Below, piece after piece: positions 27,037 to 34,266 of a stretch of 64,000 nucleotides of DNA (within the stretch, counting starts at the first letter, position 1; every line of letters starts with the position of its first letter). The stretch covers positions 1,178,001-1,242,000 of the forward strand of contig NZ_WNKW01000001.1 in NCBI RefSeq assembly GCF_009720775.1, given 5' to 3'. This DNA comes from Pseudoduganella danionis. Its GTDB lineage: Bacteria; Pseudomonadota; Gammaproteobacteria; Burkholderiales; Burkholderiaceae_D. Under the pieces are notes generated by a model, which saw only the letters and a program-made list of their open reading frames with translations, ran no database searches and had not been told where the DNA came from. Made by a program: the position numbers and the translations under genes.

Positions 27037-27057
27037 ATGGCCTAGCCGGCTAGCGGG

Positions 27058-28452
27058 CTAGAGCCAGTAGTGCATCAGGCTGGCGGCCCATTCGCGCAGC
27101 CGGTCCAGCCAGGGCCGGTGGCGCCATGCATCGACCGTGATCTCGCTGGAGTTGCGCAAGTCTTCCTGAAACGCCAGTTCCATCTGCTGGCCGAACTCCG
27201 GCCCCAGCACGACTACATTGAGTTCGCTGTTGTGCAGGAAGCTGCGCGTATCGATATTGGTCGAGCCCACGGTGGACCAGAGCCCGTCGATCACGGCTGT
27301 CTTGGCATGCAGCACGGTGAGCTTGAGGTGGTAGATTTTCACGCCGCTGTCGAGTAGCTGGTCGTAATACGCATGGCCGGCATAGAACACCAGTCCGCTG
27401 TCAGACACGCCGGGCAGGATGATGCGCACGTCCACGCCGCGCCGTGCGGCTGCCGTGAGCGCATCGATGGTGTGCTGGTCCGGCACGAAGTAGGCGGAAG
27501 TCAGGTGGATGCTGGTGCGCGCCTGCCGGAACGCCAGTTGATAAGCCTGATAGATATCGAAAGGATCGTCATTGTCGCTGCCCAGCACTCGCACCAGCTT
27601 GTCCCCGGCATTCACGGCAGGGGGGAAGTAATCGGCATCGCGCAAGTCCTGGCTATCCTGGCTGGACCACTGACGCACGAACAGCCACTGGAAGGCGCGC
27701 ACGGCCGGGCCTTCGACTTTGATATGGGTATCGCGCCAGCCTAGCTGGCTTTGTGCGCGGTGCCGGCCGGACGAGTGGAACAAGGAGCTGCGCGCATAGC
27801 TGCCGCTGATGTTGATGCCGCCCGTGAAAGCCACCCGGCCATCGACGATCAGCACTTTGCGGTGGTCGCGGTGGTTGAGGTCCCAGTTGTCGCCGCGCAG
27901 GCGGGCCGGATTCACGGGGTTGAATTCGAGCAGGCGGATGCCGGCATCGCGCATGCGCTGGAAGAACTCGGCCGGTACGCCGAGCGTGCCCACGCTGTCA
28001 TACAGGATGTTGACGCTGACGCCCTGACGCTGTTTGGCCATCAGCGCTTCGGCAAACTCCATGCCCAGTGCATCCTGATCGAAGATATAGGTTTCCAGAT
28101 TGATGTGGTTGCGCGCTGCGCGTATGGCTTTGAGCATTTCGCCCATGGTCTGCGGGCCATCGAACAGCAGGGTGCAGCGGTTGCCGGCAATCAGGGGCAC
28201 GCCCGTGGCCTGCTGTTCCAGCGCCGCCAGCGTGGCCGGATCGAGCCGGCCCTGCGGCCAGCGCTTGGCCAGCAAGGCGCGCGCGCGTGCGGCCGGCAGT
28301 TCGCCCCGGGCTCCCTGTATGCTGGGTGCCGCATGGGCTGCGGCGGCTGGCGCTGTGGCCGGTGCCGGCGCAGGTAATGAAGCGCAGGCGCCGAACAGGC
28401 TGCAGCACAGCAGCGTCACTGCCAATAAGCCGGTCCAGTGTGCGCGCAGCAT
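27058..28452 (-). CDS. Phospholipase D / cardiolipin synthase-like protein, putative lipoprotein
   Basis: A 464-residue PLD-superfamily enzyme with two HKD motifs (HRKVLIVD and HAKTAVID), each followed by the expected Gly/Ser-containing strand (GGINI, GSTNID). The start at 28452 follows GGAGA 7 bases upstream. The N-terminus has a signal-anchor and possible lipobox (LFGAC, non-canonical Phe at -3), then an Ala/Pro linker. Cardiolipin synthase is the likely activity; a secreted phospholipase is the alternative. It is 2 bases downstream of the Gcr-like gene and converges on the PAP2-DAGK operon. Confidence 0.88.
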   Translation of the reverse strand: MLRAHWTGLLAVTLLCCSLFGACASLPAPAPATAPAAAAHAAPSIQGARGELPAARARALLAKRWPQGRLDPATLAALEQQATGVPLIAGNRCTLLFDGPQTMGEMLKAIRAARNHINLETYIFDQDALGMEFAEALMAKQRQGVSVNILYDSVGTLGVPAEFFQRMRDAGIRLLEFNPVNPARLRGDNWDLNHRDHRKVLIVDGRVAFTGGINISGSYARSSLFHSSGRHRAQSQLGWRDTHIKVEGPAVRAFQWLFVRQWSSQDSQDLRDADYFPPAVNAGDKLVRVLGSDNDDPFDIYQAYQLAFRQARTSIHLTSAYFVPDQHTIDALTAAARRGVDVRIILPGVSDSGLVFYAGHAYYDQLLDSGVKIYHLKLTVLHAKTAVIDGLWSTVGSTNIDTRSFLHNSELNVVVLGPEFGQQMELAFQEDLRNSSEITVDAWRHRPWLDRLREWAASLMHYWL

Positions 28453-28454
28453 AT

Positions 28455-30440
28455 TCAGTCTCCGTGTGGTGTGGCAGGCGGCTCGGCGCTGCCGAAGAAA
28501 AAGCTGATCGGGCCGTGGCGCCAGCGTTTCAGTAGCGCGCCCAGCAACTGCCAGCCGTGGCGGAAGCGTGCCTGACGCGCGCGCAGTGCGACCCACAGGG
28601 CCAGCCCGAAGCTGACCAGCAGATTGACTGTGCCGATGGCGAGAAAACCGGCCACGGAAGTGAGTACCAGTTGCCAGCTAGCCTGATGGTCGAGCGCCAC
28701 CATGGCCGTGGCGAAGTTGGCCGACGAGAAGGTGACGTGGCGGATATCCAGCGGCAGGCCCAGCAGAAAGCCTAGCAGCGGCATCACGCCCAGCAATATA
28801 CCGAAGTAGAAATTTCCCATCAGACCACCTAGATTGTTTTCCAGATAGTGCCCGAGGCGGGCCAGCCGTGGCGCACCGATCAGGCGCTCCAGGGCATGTA
28901 GCTGCATGATGCGCTGGGCCCAGCGCGTGTACAGCGCCTTGTTGTCGTAATAGCCCGAAATCAGGCCCGCAAGGAACAGGCAGACCCCGGCGATGGCTGC
29001 ATACAGCAGCGTGTAGCCGTTGAGGGGATCGATATCGTGCAGCAGGTGCATGGCTTTGTCGGGCGAGATCAGGGGCTGGCCCGTCAGATAGGGCCAGGCC
29101 ATGGCGATCAGCCAGGCAGTGGGAATGGCAGTGGCCAGATTGCCCAGCACGGCCATGTTCTGGGTGCGGATCACGCGGTTGCACAGCTCGGCCATGCTGT
29201 CGATATCGATGTTGCGCCCGTCATTGCTATGCAGTTCGGCCGCGATGTGCGAGGCCGTCATGGCTGGCTGCTTGGTGGCCACGGTGAAATGCAGCAGGTG
29301 GATGAACACAAAGCCCAGCGAATAATTCATCGCATACATGAAGGTCGCCACCAGCGGCGCCGTGCGCAGGCCGGACATGAGCAGCTTGAACAGGGCCATA
29401 AAGCCTATCACCAGCCCAGCGCCGGCCGAGGAATAGAACATCGCGCGTAGCTGGGAGCGGTCGTCGGCCACATAGTGTTCGCCCGTGTGGCTGGCATTTT
29501 CCGTGACATTGCGAGCCAGCAGATTGATGTTGTCGCGTATCAGGTCGCGTACCAGATATTTGTTGCTGTGCGCGCTGATCAGTTCCTGCGCCAGTGCCAG
29601 CGCCGCCCTGCGGCGGGCCTCGCGCTCCATGGGTTCGACCAGTTCCAGCAGCTTGCGCAGGCGCTGTATGCTCTGGCTCAGCGTGACCAGCAGATAGGTC
29701 AGGGCGATGCTGGTGCCCTGGCTGAGTGCCTTCTTGCGGATGCTGGCAATGACCTGATCGCACTGGTCCAGCATTACGCCCAGATGGCTACCATCTTCCG
29801 GCGTCAGCTCGGGCTGCAACTGGCGCTGCTGGTGGTTGTCCAGATAGCGCAGCGTTTCCACGTTCTGGGCCAGAAACGGCGATTCATAGGTTTCTATCTC
29901 GGTATGGAAATTGGTCAGGCGCGGCTCCAGCCCGATGGCGCTGATGCGGTAGGACAGCGTGCGTATGGCTTCCAGCAGGCCGGGCAGCATCAGCTGTTCG
30001 GGCGGGCCGGCATGGGCGGCGCACACTACATCGAGCAGGGCCAGCCAGTCTTCCGCTGCGACGGCAGCGATCCAGCGCTGGTCGCTGCGGCGGAACAGCA
30101 CGCGGTCGAGCGCATCGCTCAGGTAGTCGTCGCCTAGCGCCGGCGGCAAGATGCGGTAGGACACCCGCCGTTTCAGCTCGCTGAAAAAGCCGTCATTGGA
30201 AAGCACGCCCGTTTCCGTGTACAGGCTGGCGTGGCGGCGCTTGCGCAGCAGCGTGCAACTGTACTGGTAGAGCGCCGCGGCATGGCGCGGATTGCCCTTG
30301 AGTAGCTGGCACAGCGTGCGCACCTGCGCACCGGCTTGCGCGCCATCGCTGGCGCGGCGCGGGCGCAGCGTAGCGACCAGCTCGACCATCAGGCCGATGT
30401 CGTCGCTGTCGCCATCGAGGCGTTCGAGTATCTCTAGCAT
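28455..30440 (-). CDS. Gcr-type 'site-specific recombinase' family membrane protein
   Basis: A 661-residue protein matching the family named after Neisseria gcr (SpecificRecomb). The first 320 or so residues are soluble and helical. The rest contains at least five hydrophobic segments: AGLVIGFMALFKLLMSG, FMYAMNYSLGFVFIHLL, LLYAAIAGVCLFLAGLI, FYFGILLGVMPLLGFLLG and FLAIGTVNLLVSFGLALW. No serine- or tyrosine-recombinase motif is evident, so the inherited name is doubtful. The pairing with the cardiolipin synthase-like gene hints at an envelope role. A 20-base palindrome lies 53 bases upstream. Confidence 0.8.
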   Translation of the reverse strand: MLEILERLDGDSDDIGLMVELVATLRPRRASDGAQAGAQVRTLCQLLKGNPRHAAALYQYSCTLLRKRRHASLYTETGVLSNDGFFSELKRRVSYRILPPALGDDYLSDALDRVLFRRSDQRWIAAVAAEDWLALLDVVCAAHAGPPEQLMLPGLLEAIRTLSYRISAIGLEPRLTNFHTEIETYESPFLAQNVETLRYLDNHQQRQLQPELTPEDGSHLGVMLDQCDQVIASIRKKALSQGTSIALTYLLVTLSQSIQRLRKLLELVEPMEREARRRAALALAQELISAHSNKYLVRDLIRDNINLLARNVTENASHTGEHYVADDRSQLRAMFYSSAGAGLVIGFMALFKLLMSGLRTAPLVATFMYAMNYSLGFVFIHLLHFTVATKQPAMTASHIAAELHSNDGRNIDIDSMAELCNRVIRTQNMAVLGNLATAIPTAWLIAMAWPYLTGQPLISPDKAMHLLHDIDPLNGYTLLYAAIAGVCLFLAGLISGYYDNKALYTRWAQRIMQLHALERLIGAPRLARLGHYLENNLGGLMGNFYFGILLGVMPLLGFLLGLPLDIRHVTFSSANFATAMVALDHQASWQLVLTSVAGFLAIGTVNLLVSFGLALWVALRARQARFRHGWQLLGALLKRWRHGPISFFFGSAEPPATPHGD

Positions 30441-30492
30441 AGTGGCAGCAATGGTTGGGGATGCTGGATTCTAGGGCTGTGCGCCGTGGGTG

Positions 30493-30512
30493 TATGTACG
30501 CTAGCGTACATA
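30493..30512. promoter_or_regulatory. Perfect 20-base palindrome, GTACG-CTAG-CGTAC core
   Basis: TATGTACGCT is followed directly by its reverse complement. It sits between the divergent Gcr-like and aminotransferase genes. The 14-base core is identical to the palindrome at 41292 and close to five more in the window, so it is probably an operator. Confidence 0.7.
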
Positions 30513-30609
30513 GGGCAGCGGGAATACTGCAGGCTGCCTCTGGCTGTCGCTGAGGACTGTGGTCCGATCCGTGCTAAATTGTCTGTTTTCAAGACGATCG
30601 GGAATGCGT

Positions 30610-31446
30610 ATGTATCTGACTTACTTCAACGGTGGCTGGTCCGAGGGCAACACGCCCCTGTTCGGCGCGATGGACCACAGTGTCTGGCTGGGTTCGTCCG
30701 TGTTTGATGGCGCGCGCGCCATCCGTGGCCGGCTGCCGGACTTGCGCCTGCACTTGCAGCGGGTGATCAATTCGGCACAGCGGGTAGGGCTGGTGTGCCC
30801 GCTGTCGGTGGATGAAATGGAGCAGCTCGTGATAGAAGGCGTGGCCAAGTTCCCGCCGGACGCCGAGCTGTATGTGCGGCCGCTGGTGTTCGGTACGGAA
30901 GGCTTGCTGGTGCCGGTGCCGGCCAAAAGTGCGTTTGCACTGACGCTGTTCGATGCGCCCATGCCCAAGTTTCAGGGCTTCTCGGCCTGCCTGACGGGCT
31001 TGCGCCGGCCCGATCCGTCCATGGCGCCGACTGATGCCAAAGCCTCGGCCCTGTATGCGAATTCCTCGAAAGTGATCCGTGAAGCCCAGCAGCGCGGCTA
31101 CGATACGGCCGTGGTTTGCGACAGCCTGGGCAATGTGGCCGAGCTTGCGTCGGCCAATCTGTTCTTCGTGGCGGCCGACGGCAAGCTGGTGACGCCGGTC
31201 GCCAATGGCACTTTCCTGTCGGGGATTACGCGTGCCCGCGTGATCGCGCTGCTGGCGCAAGAGGGCATCGCGGTGGAAGAGCGCACGGTGCGGCCAGAAG
31301 AACTGGAGACGGCGCTGGAAATCTTCAATACGGGTAACTACGGCAAAGTCTCGCCGTGCACCCGTTATGAAAACCGTCCGCTACCTATCGGCCCCATGGC
31401 CGCGCTGGCCCATGCGCGCTACATGGCGTTTGCCGGACTGGCCTAA
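30610..31446 (+). CDS. Branched-chain amino acid aminotransferase-like (class IV)
   Basis: PLP fold-type IV aminotransferase of 278 residues. The start at 30610 (MYLTYFNGGW) fits the family and has GGGA six bases upstream; ATG at 30604 is possible. Motifs: GAMDHSVWLGSSVFDGARA near the N-terminus, catalytic Lys in TDAKASALYANSSKV, and ELASANLFFV/GTFLSGITRARV for cofactor phosphate binding. It probably interconverts branched-chain amino acids and their 2-oxo acids; D-amino acid or ADC-lyase relatives cannot be fully excluded. Confidence 0.88.
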   Translation: MYLTYFNGGWSEGNTPLFGAMDHSVWLGSSVFDGARAIRGRLPDLRLHLQRVINSAQRVGLVCPLSVDEMEQLVIEGVAKFPPDAELYVRPLVFGTEGLLVPVPAKSAFALTLFDAPMPKFQGFSACLTGLRRPDPSMAPTDAKASALYANSSKVIREAQQRGYDTAVVCDSLGNVAELASANLFFVAADGKLVTPVANGTFLSGITRARVIALLAQEGIAVEERTVRPEELETALEIFNTGNYGKVSPCTRYENRPLPIGPMAALAHARYMAFAGLA

Positions 31447-31458
31447 GGCGGTCGGACA

Positions 31459-31995
31459 TTATGGGGTTTTGGGCGAGCAGCTAGCCTTGAGCCAGCGGCC
31501 TGTCGTTTCCACCGTGACTTTCTGCAGGCGGCCATTGCCGGCATCGCTGCTGGCATCCATGGTGCTGGTGAAAGCGCTATCGCCATTCATCAGCACCGTG
31601 CCTTGTCCGCGCGCCTGAGGTTTGCTGCATTCATAGGAAATCTTGTAGCCGCCAGCGATAGGCTCGCGCTTGCTGCTGCACTGGCCCTGCGCGGGCAGCG
31701 GTAGTTCTTTGCTGGCTGCCATTTCCGGCGTCATGCAATAGGGCCGGCGCATGGCGCCATCACTTTTTACGGCAGGCAGCGTGACGCCATTCTGCTGCAT
31801 CATGCTGTCCAGCCGAGCGCGCTGCTCGGGCGGCAGGCTGTCGAGCTGCTTGACGGCAGCGCTGATGGCCTGGTCCGTCTGGGCGTCGGCACTCTTCACC
31901 TTGACGCTGAGTTCCCACAGGCCGGACTTGATATTCTGTGCGCCAGCCTGTGCGCTTGCGGCCAGTACGAAGAGAAAAATTGCGCTGCTTTTCAT
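31459..31995 (-). CDS. DUF3617 family secreted protein
   Basis: A 178-residue protein. The start at 31995 (MKSSAIFLFVLAASAQAGAQ) gives a clean Sec signal peptide. The mature sequence opens with IKSGLWELSVKV, has the segment YCMTPEMAA and cysteines in GQCSSK, YECSK and KASCSPK, all typical of DUF3617 proteins. The family is periplasmic and of unknown function. It converges on the aminotransferase gene with a 12-base gap. Confidence 0.8.
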   Translation of the reverse strand: MKSSAIFLFVLAASAQAGAQNIKSGLWELSVKVKSADAQTDQAISAAVKQLDSLPPEQRARLDSMMQQNGVTLPAVKSDGAMRRPYCMTPEMAASKELPLPAQGQCSSKREPIAGGYKISYECSKPQARGQGTVLMNGDSAFTSTMDASSDAGNGRLQKVTVETTGRWLKASCSPKTP

Positions 31996-32053
31996 GTCGG
32001 CATCCTTGGTTGCGGGAGGCACAGCATAAACCATAGTGGCCGCTTAAACCAGT

Positions 32054-32200
32054 CTAGAGACCCCGGCCATTAATCAGGCGCAGCAACACCATGATGATGG
32101 CAATCACGAGCAGCACATGGATGAAGCCACCGATGGTGTAAGAAGTAACCAGTCCCAGTAGCCAGAGGATGATGAGTACGACAGCGATGGTGTACAGCAT
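32054..32200 (-). CDS. lmo0937-type tiny membrane protein
   Basis: A 48-residue protein, MLYTIAVVLIILWLLGL onward, that is nearly all two hydrophobic helices ending in LINGRGL. It matches the lmo0937/DUF3309-like family of small stress-associated membrane proteins. An AAGGAG site 8 bases upstream fixes the start at 32200; a longer in-frame extension to 32338 is not supported. A GTACG-N4-CGTAC palindrome is 102 bases upstream. Confidence 0.85.
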   Translation of the reverse strand: MLYTIAVVLIILWLLGLVTSYTIGGFIHVLLVIAIIMVLLRLINGRGL

Positions 32201-32301
32201 AGCAATCTCCTTATAAGTGAGGTCGCCGTTCAGTGTACTGCCGTGGCAGGGTACGGTGGCGACGCTAGCCTGCATTGTCGCTAGCCCGGCAGTCGCTGTC
32301 C

Positions 32302-32315
32302 GTACGCTGCCGTAC
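32302..32315. promoter_or_regulatory. GTACG-CTGC-CGTAC palindrome
   Basis: Perfect 5-4-5 palindrome upstream of the small membrane protein gene and immediately after the end of the glycine-zipper gene. Member of the palindrome family described in the findings. Confidence 0.6.
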
Positions 32316-32981
32316 TTAATTGGCGCGCAACTGTCCATTCACGATGCGCACGGCATCGCCTTCATGCCACTGCGGCTGGGCCGACTGGTGCAGGACGCGG
32401 CGCGCACCGTTATCCATGCGCACGGTAATCTCCCAGCTATGGGTGGTCTTCATATTGCCTTCCACCTGATTGCCCGCCACAGCACCGCCCACGGCGCCAG
32501 CCACCGTGGCCAGCTGGCGGCCATGGCCGCTGCCGACCTGATTGCCGAGCAGGCCGCCGAGGATGGCGCCGCCTGCAGCGCCTACGCCCGTGCCCTGGCC
32601 GCGATGCTCGACGCTGCGGATGGAACTGATCACGCCGCAGCTATTGCACACGGCTGCAGCAGGCCGTGGCGCCTGCTGGCTCTCGGGCATGGTGCGGCTG
32701 CCGTCGACGGCGGCATAGCGCTCGGCGCTTGCCGGCGTCAGGTTGGCAGGCGCGCTGTAAGGCGCGCTACGGCTGGCGCCAGTGCTGCCATCGCTGGCCA
32801 TGGGCACGCTGTCGTTGGCGCGGGTATTGGGCAGCCAGCCCATGATGGCAGCGCTGCCGACGCCGCAGAACAGTACAACGGCAACGGCCGCGCTCAGGAT
32901 CATTGGATGCAGCGAGCGGGCCGCAGGGGACGGAGTCGTGGCGGGAGTGGCAGGGCTGCCAGAGCTGTGATGGGTATCCAT
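32316..32981 (-). CDS. Glycine-zipper 2TM domain protein, inner-membrane anchored
   Basis: A 221-residue protein with one N-terminal membrane helix (ILSAAVAVVLFCGVGSAAIMG), a Ser/Pro/Ala-rich spacer, a CNSCG motif (two cysteines), and a glycine zipper (GVGAAGGAILGGLLGNQVGSG, then AVGGAVAGNQV). It ends in a small SH3-like C-terminal domain (WEITVRMDNGARRVLHQ). This is the layout of SlyB/Pal-like 17-kDa antigen relatives, but with a membrane anchor and not a lipobox. A GAGGA site precedes the start. It is paralogous to the lipoprotein at 40748-41200. Confidence 0.85.
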   Translation of the reverse strand: MDTHHSSGSPATPATTPSPAARSLHPMILSAAVAVVLFCGVGSAAIMGWLPNTRANDSVPMASDGSTGASRSAPYSAPANLTPASAERYAAVDGSRTMPESQQAPRPAAAVCNSCGVISSIRSVEHRGQGTGVGAAGGAILGGLLGNQVGSGHGRQLATVAGAVGGAVAGNQVEGNMKTTHSWEITVRMDNGARRVLHQSAQPQWHEGDAVRIVNGQLRAN

Positions 32982-33047
32982 GATGAAGTCCTCGTCGTGA
33001 TGAAGTAGATGATGGGAAGATTTTCCACGAGGACATCTTTTCCTTCC

Positions 33048-33061
33048 GTGCGTCAGCGTAC
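33048..33061. promoter_or_regulatory. GTGCG-TCAG-CGTAC palindrome before the Crp/Fnr gene
   Basis: One-mismatch 5-4-5 palindrome, 34 bases before the Crp/Fnr start and 66 before the divergent glycine-zipper start. The position would suit autoregulation. Confidence 0.6.
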
Positions 33062-33095
33062 ATACAGCACATCATTGCACCTCTACGCTGCCGCT

Positions 33096-33839
33096 ATGCT
33101 TACCGATGCCGCCACCGATCTAGCGCCCGCTGCGCTGCGCCTGCCGCAGAACCAGCTGCTGGCTGCCCTGCCCGAGCCCGAGCGCGGGCAGTTGCTGGCG
33201 CAGTGCGAAACGCTGCGCGTGCAGGCCGGGCAACTGCTGTTCGAACCGGGCCAGCGGCCGGGCTTCATGTTCTTCCCGCTCGATACGCTGGTGTCGCTAC
33301 TGGCCGTGGCTGATGGCCGCATGACGCTGGAAGTGAGCGTGGTGGGACGCGAAGGCATGCTGGGCGCATCCGTGCTGCACGCAGGGCGACCCGTGCAACT
33401 GCGGGCCGTGGTCCAGCGCAGCGGCCGTGTGCTGCGCATCGAGGCCGCGTGCTTCGCCCGGCTGTTCGAGCAGATGCCGGTGCTGCAGCACCTGCTGCAG
33501 CGCTATACGGATGCCTTGCTGGCGCAAGTGATACAGATTGCCGTCTGCAGCCGTTTCCATATGCTGGAAGCGCGGCTGGCGCGCTCGCTGCTGATGACAC
33601 GTGATCGTCTGCAATCGGAAAAATTCCACCTGACCCATGAGTTTCTGGCGCAGATGCTGGGCGTGCGGCGCGTGGGCGTGACCAAGGCAGCCAGTGCCTT
33701 ACAGGAGAAGAAGCTGATCGGCTACAGCCGCGGCAATATCGAGATTCTCGACGGGGCAGGGCTGGAACAGGCGGCCTGCCATTGTTATGGACTGGTGCGC
33801 GAAGACGGTGTGCTGGGTCTGGGGCAGGTGCTGCGTTAA
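33096..33839 (+). CDS. Crp/Fnr-family transcriptional regulator
   Basis: A 247-residue regulator. The start at 33096 gives a normal N-terminus; an extension to 33009 would run through the palindrome and is less likely. A cNMP-binding-like beta roll (residues about 30-140, QLLFEPGQRPGFMFFPLDTLVSLL) lacks the PRU signature needed for cAMP contact, and no FNR-type cysteine cluster is present. The C-terminal HTH is LTHEFLAQMLGVRRVGVTKAASALQ, different from CRP and FNR recognition helices, so its DNA target should differ. Best candidate for binding the local GTACG-N4-CGTAC palindromes. Confidence 0.9.
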   Translation: MLTDAATDLAPAALRLPQNQLLAALPEPERGQLLAQCETLRVQAGQLLFEPGQRPGFMFFPLDTLVSLLAVADGRMTLEVSVVGREGMLGASVLHAGRPVQLRAVVQRSGRVLRIEAACFARLFEQMPVLQHLLQRYTDALLAQVIQIAVCSRFHMLEARLARSLLMTRDRLQSEKFHLTHEFLAQMLGVRRVGVTKAASALQEKKLIGYSRGNIEILDGAGLEQAACHCYGLVREDGVLGLGQVLR

Positions 33840-33863
33840 AAGGGGGCGCGAGGGGAAGCGCAG

Positions 33864-33888
33864 CACAGGCCGGCCGTGCCGGCCTGTG
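33864..33888. terminator. GC-rich hairpin between convergent genes
   Basis: Eleven-base arms ending at a CGT loop (33875-33877) sit between the convergent Crp/Fnr and small lipoprotein genes. There is only a short T-run (GGCTTT), so termination is probable but not certain. Confidence 0.6.
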
Positions 33889-33908
33889 GCTTTCACTGCG
33901 CACCAAAG

Positions 33909-34133
33909 TTAGCGCGGTGGTTTGTTGACCTGATTGCCGATCACCCCGCCCACGGCGGCGCCACCCACGGTGCCGGCGGCACTGCCACCCGTGAGTACGG
34001 AACCGGCTACCGCACCCAGACCGGCACCGATGGCCGTATTCTGGTCGCGGGCCGACATATTGCTGCAGGCGCTCAAGGCCATGCTGGCCGCAATGAGGGC
34101 GCTGCAGCCCAGTAAGCGTATGCTGAGTTTCAT
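33909..34133 (-). CDS. Small glycine-zipper lipoprotein (OsmB-like)
   Basis: A 74-residue protein starting MKLSIRLLGCSALIAASM with lipobox LSAC near residue 23, then a DQNTAIGAGLGAVAGSVLTGG glycine zipper and a short basic tail. OsmB-type osmotically inducible lipoproteins look like this. AAGGAG precedes the start at 34133; upstream in-frame sequence to 34322 is noncoding in style. A palindrome of the local family is 119 bases upstream. Confidence 0.85.
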   Translation of the reverse strand: MKLSIRLLGCSALIAASMALSACSNMSARDQNTAIGAGLGAVAGSVLTGGSAAGTVGGAAVGGVIGNQVNKPPR

Positions 34134-34252
34134 ATTATTCTCCTTGATCTGATGAGCCTTGCGGGCCAAAGGTGGTAGCGGGCGCGCCCTGTATAGCGCG
34201 CCGTCGCAGCACCAGCCTGAGGCCAGCATAATCGGCGCGCGCCGTCCGCTCC

Positions 34253-34266
34253 GTTCGCTAGCGCAC
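34253..34266. promoter_or_regulatory. GTTCG-CTAG-CGCAC near-palindrome
   Basis: Near-palindromic 5-4-5 site that overlaps the stop codon of the AsmA gene and lies upstream of the small lipoprotein gene, both on the minus strand. Weaker member of the palindrome family. Confidence 0.4.

Noticed and set aside
27042..27053. 12-base palindrome CTAGCCGGCTAG between convergent genes
   Set aside because: Too short and no T-run; probably chance or a weak hairpin in a 21-base gap.
28455..30440. Treating the Gcr-like gene as evidence of a mobile element
   Set aside because: No terminal repeats, integrase motifs or att sites nearby; the protein looks like a membrane protein.
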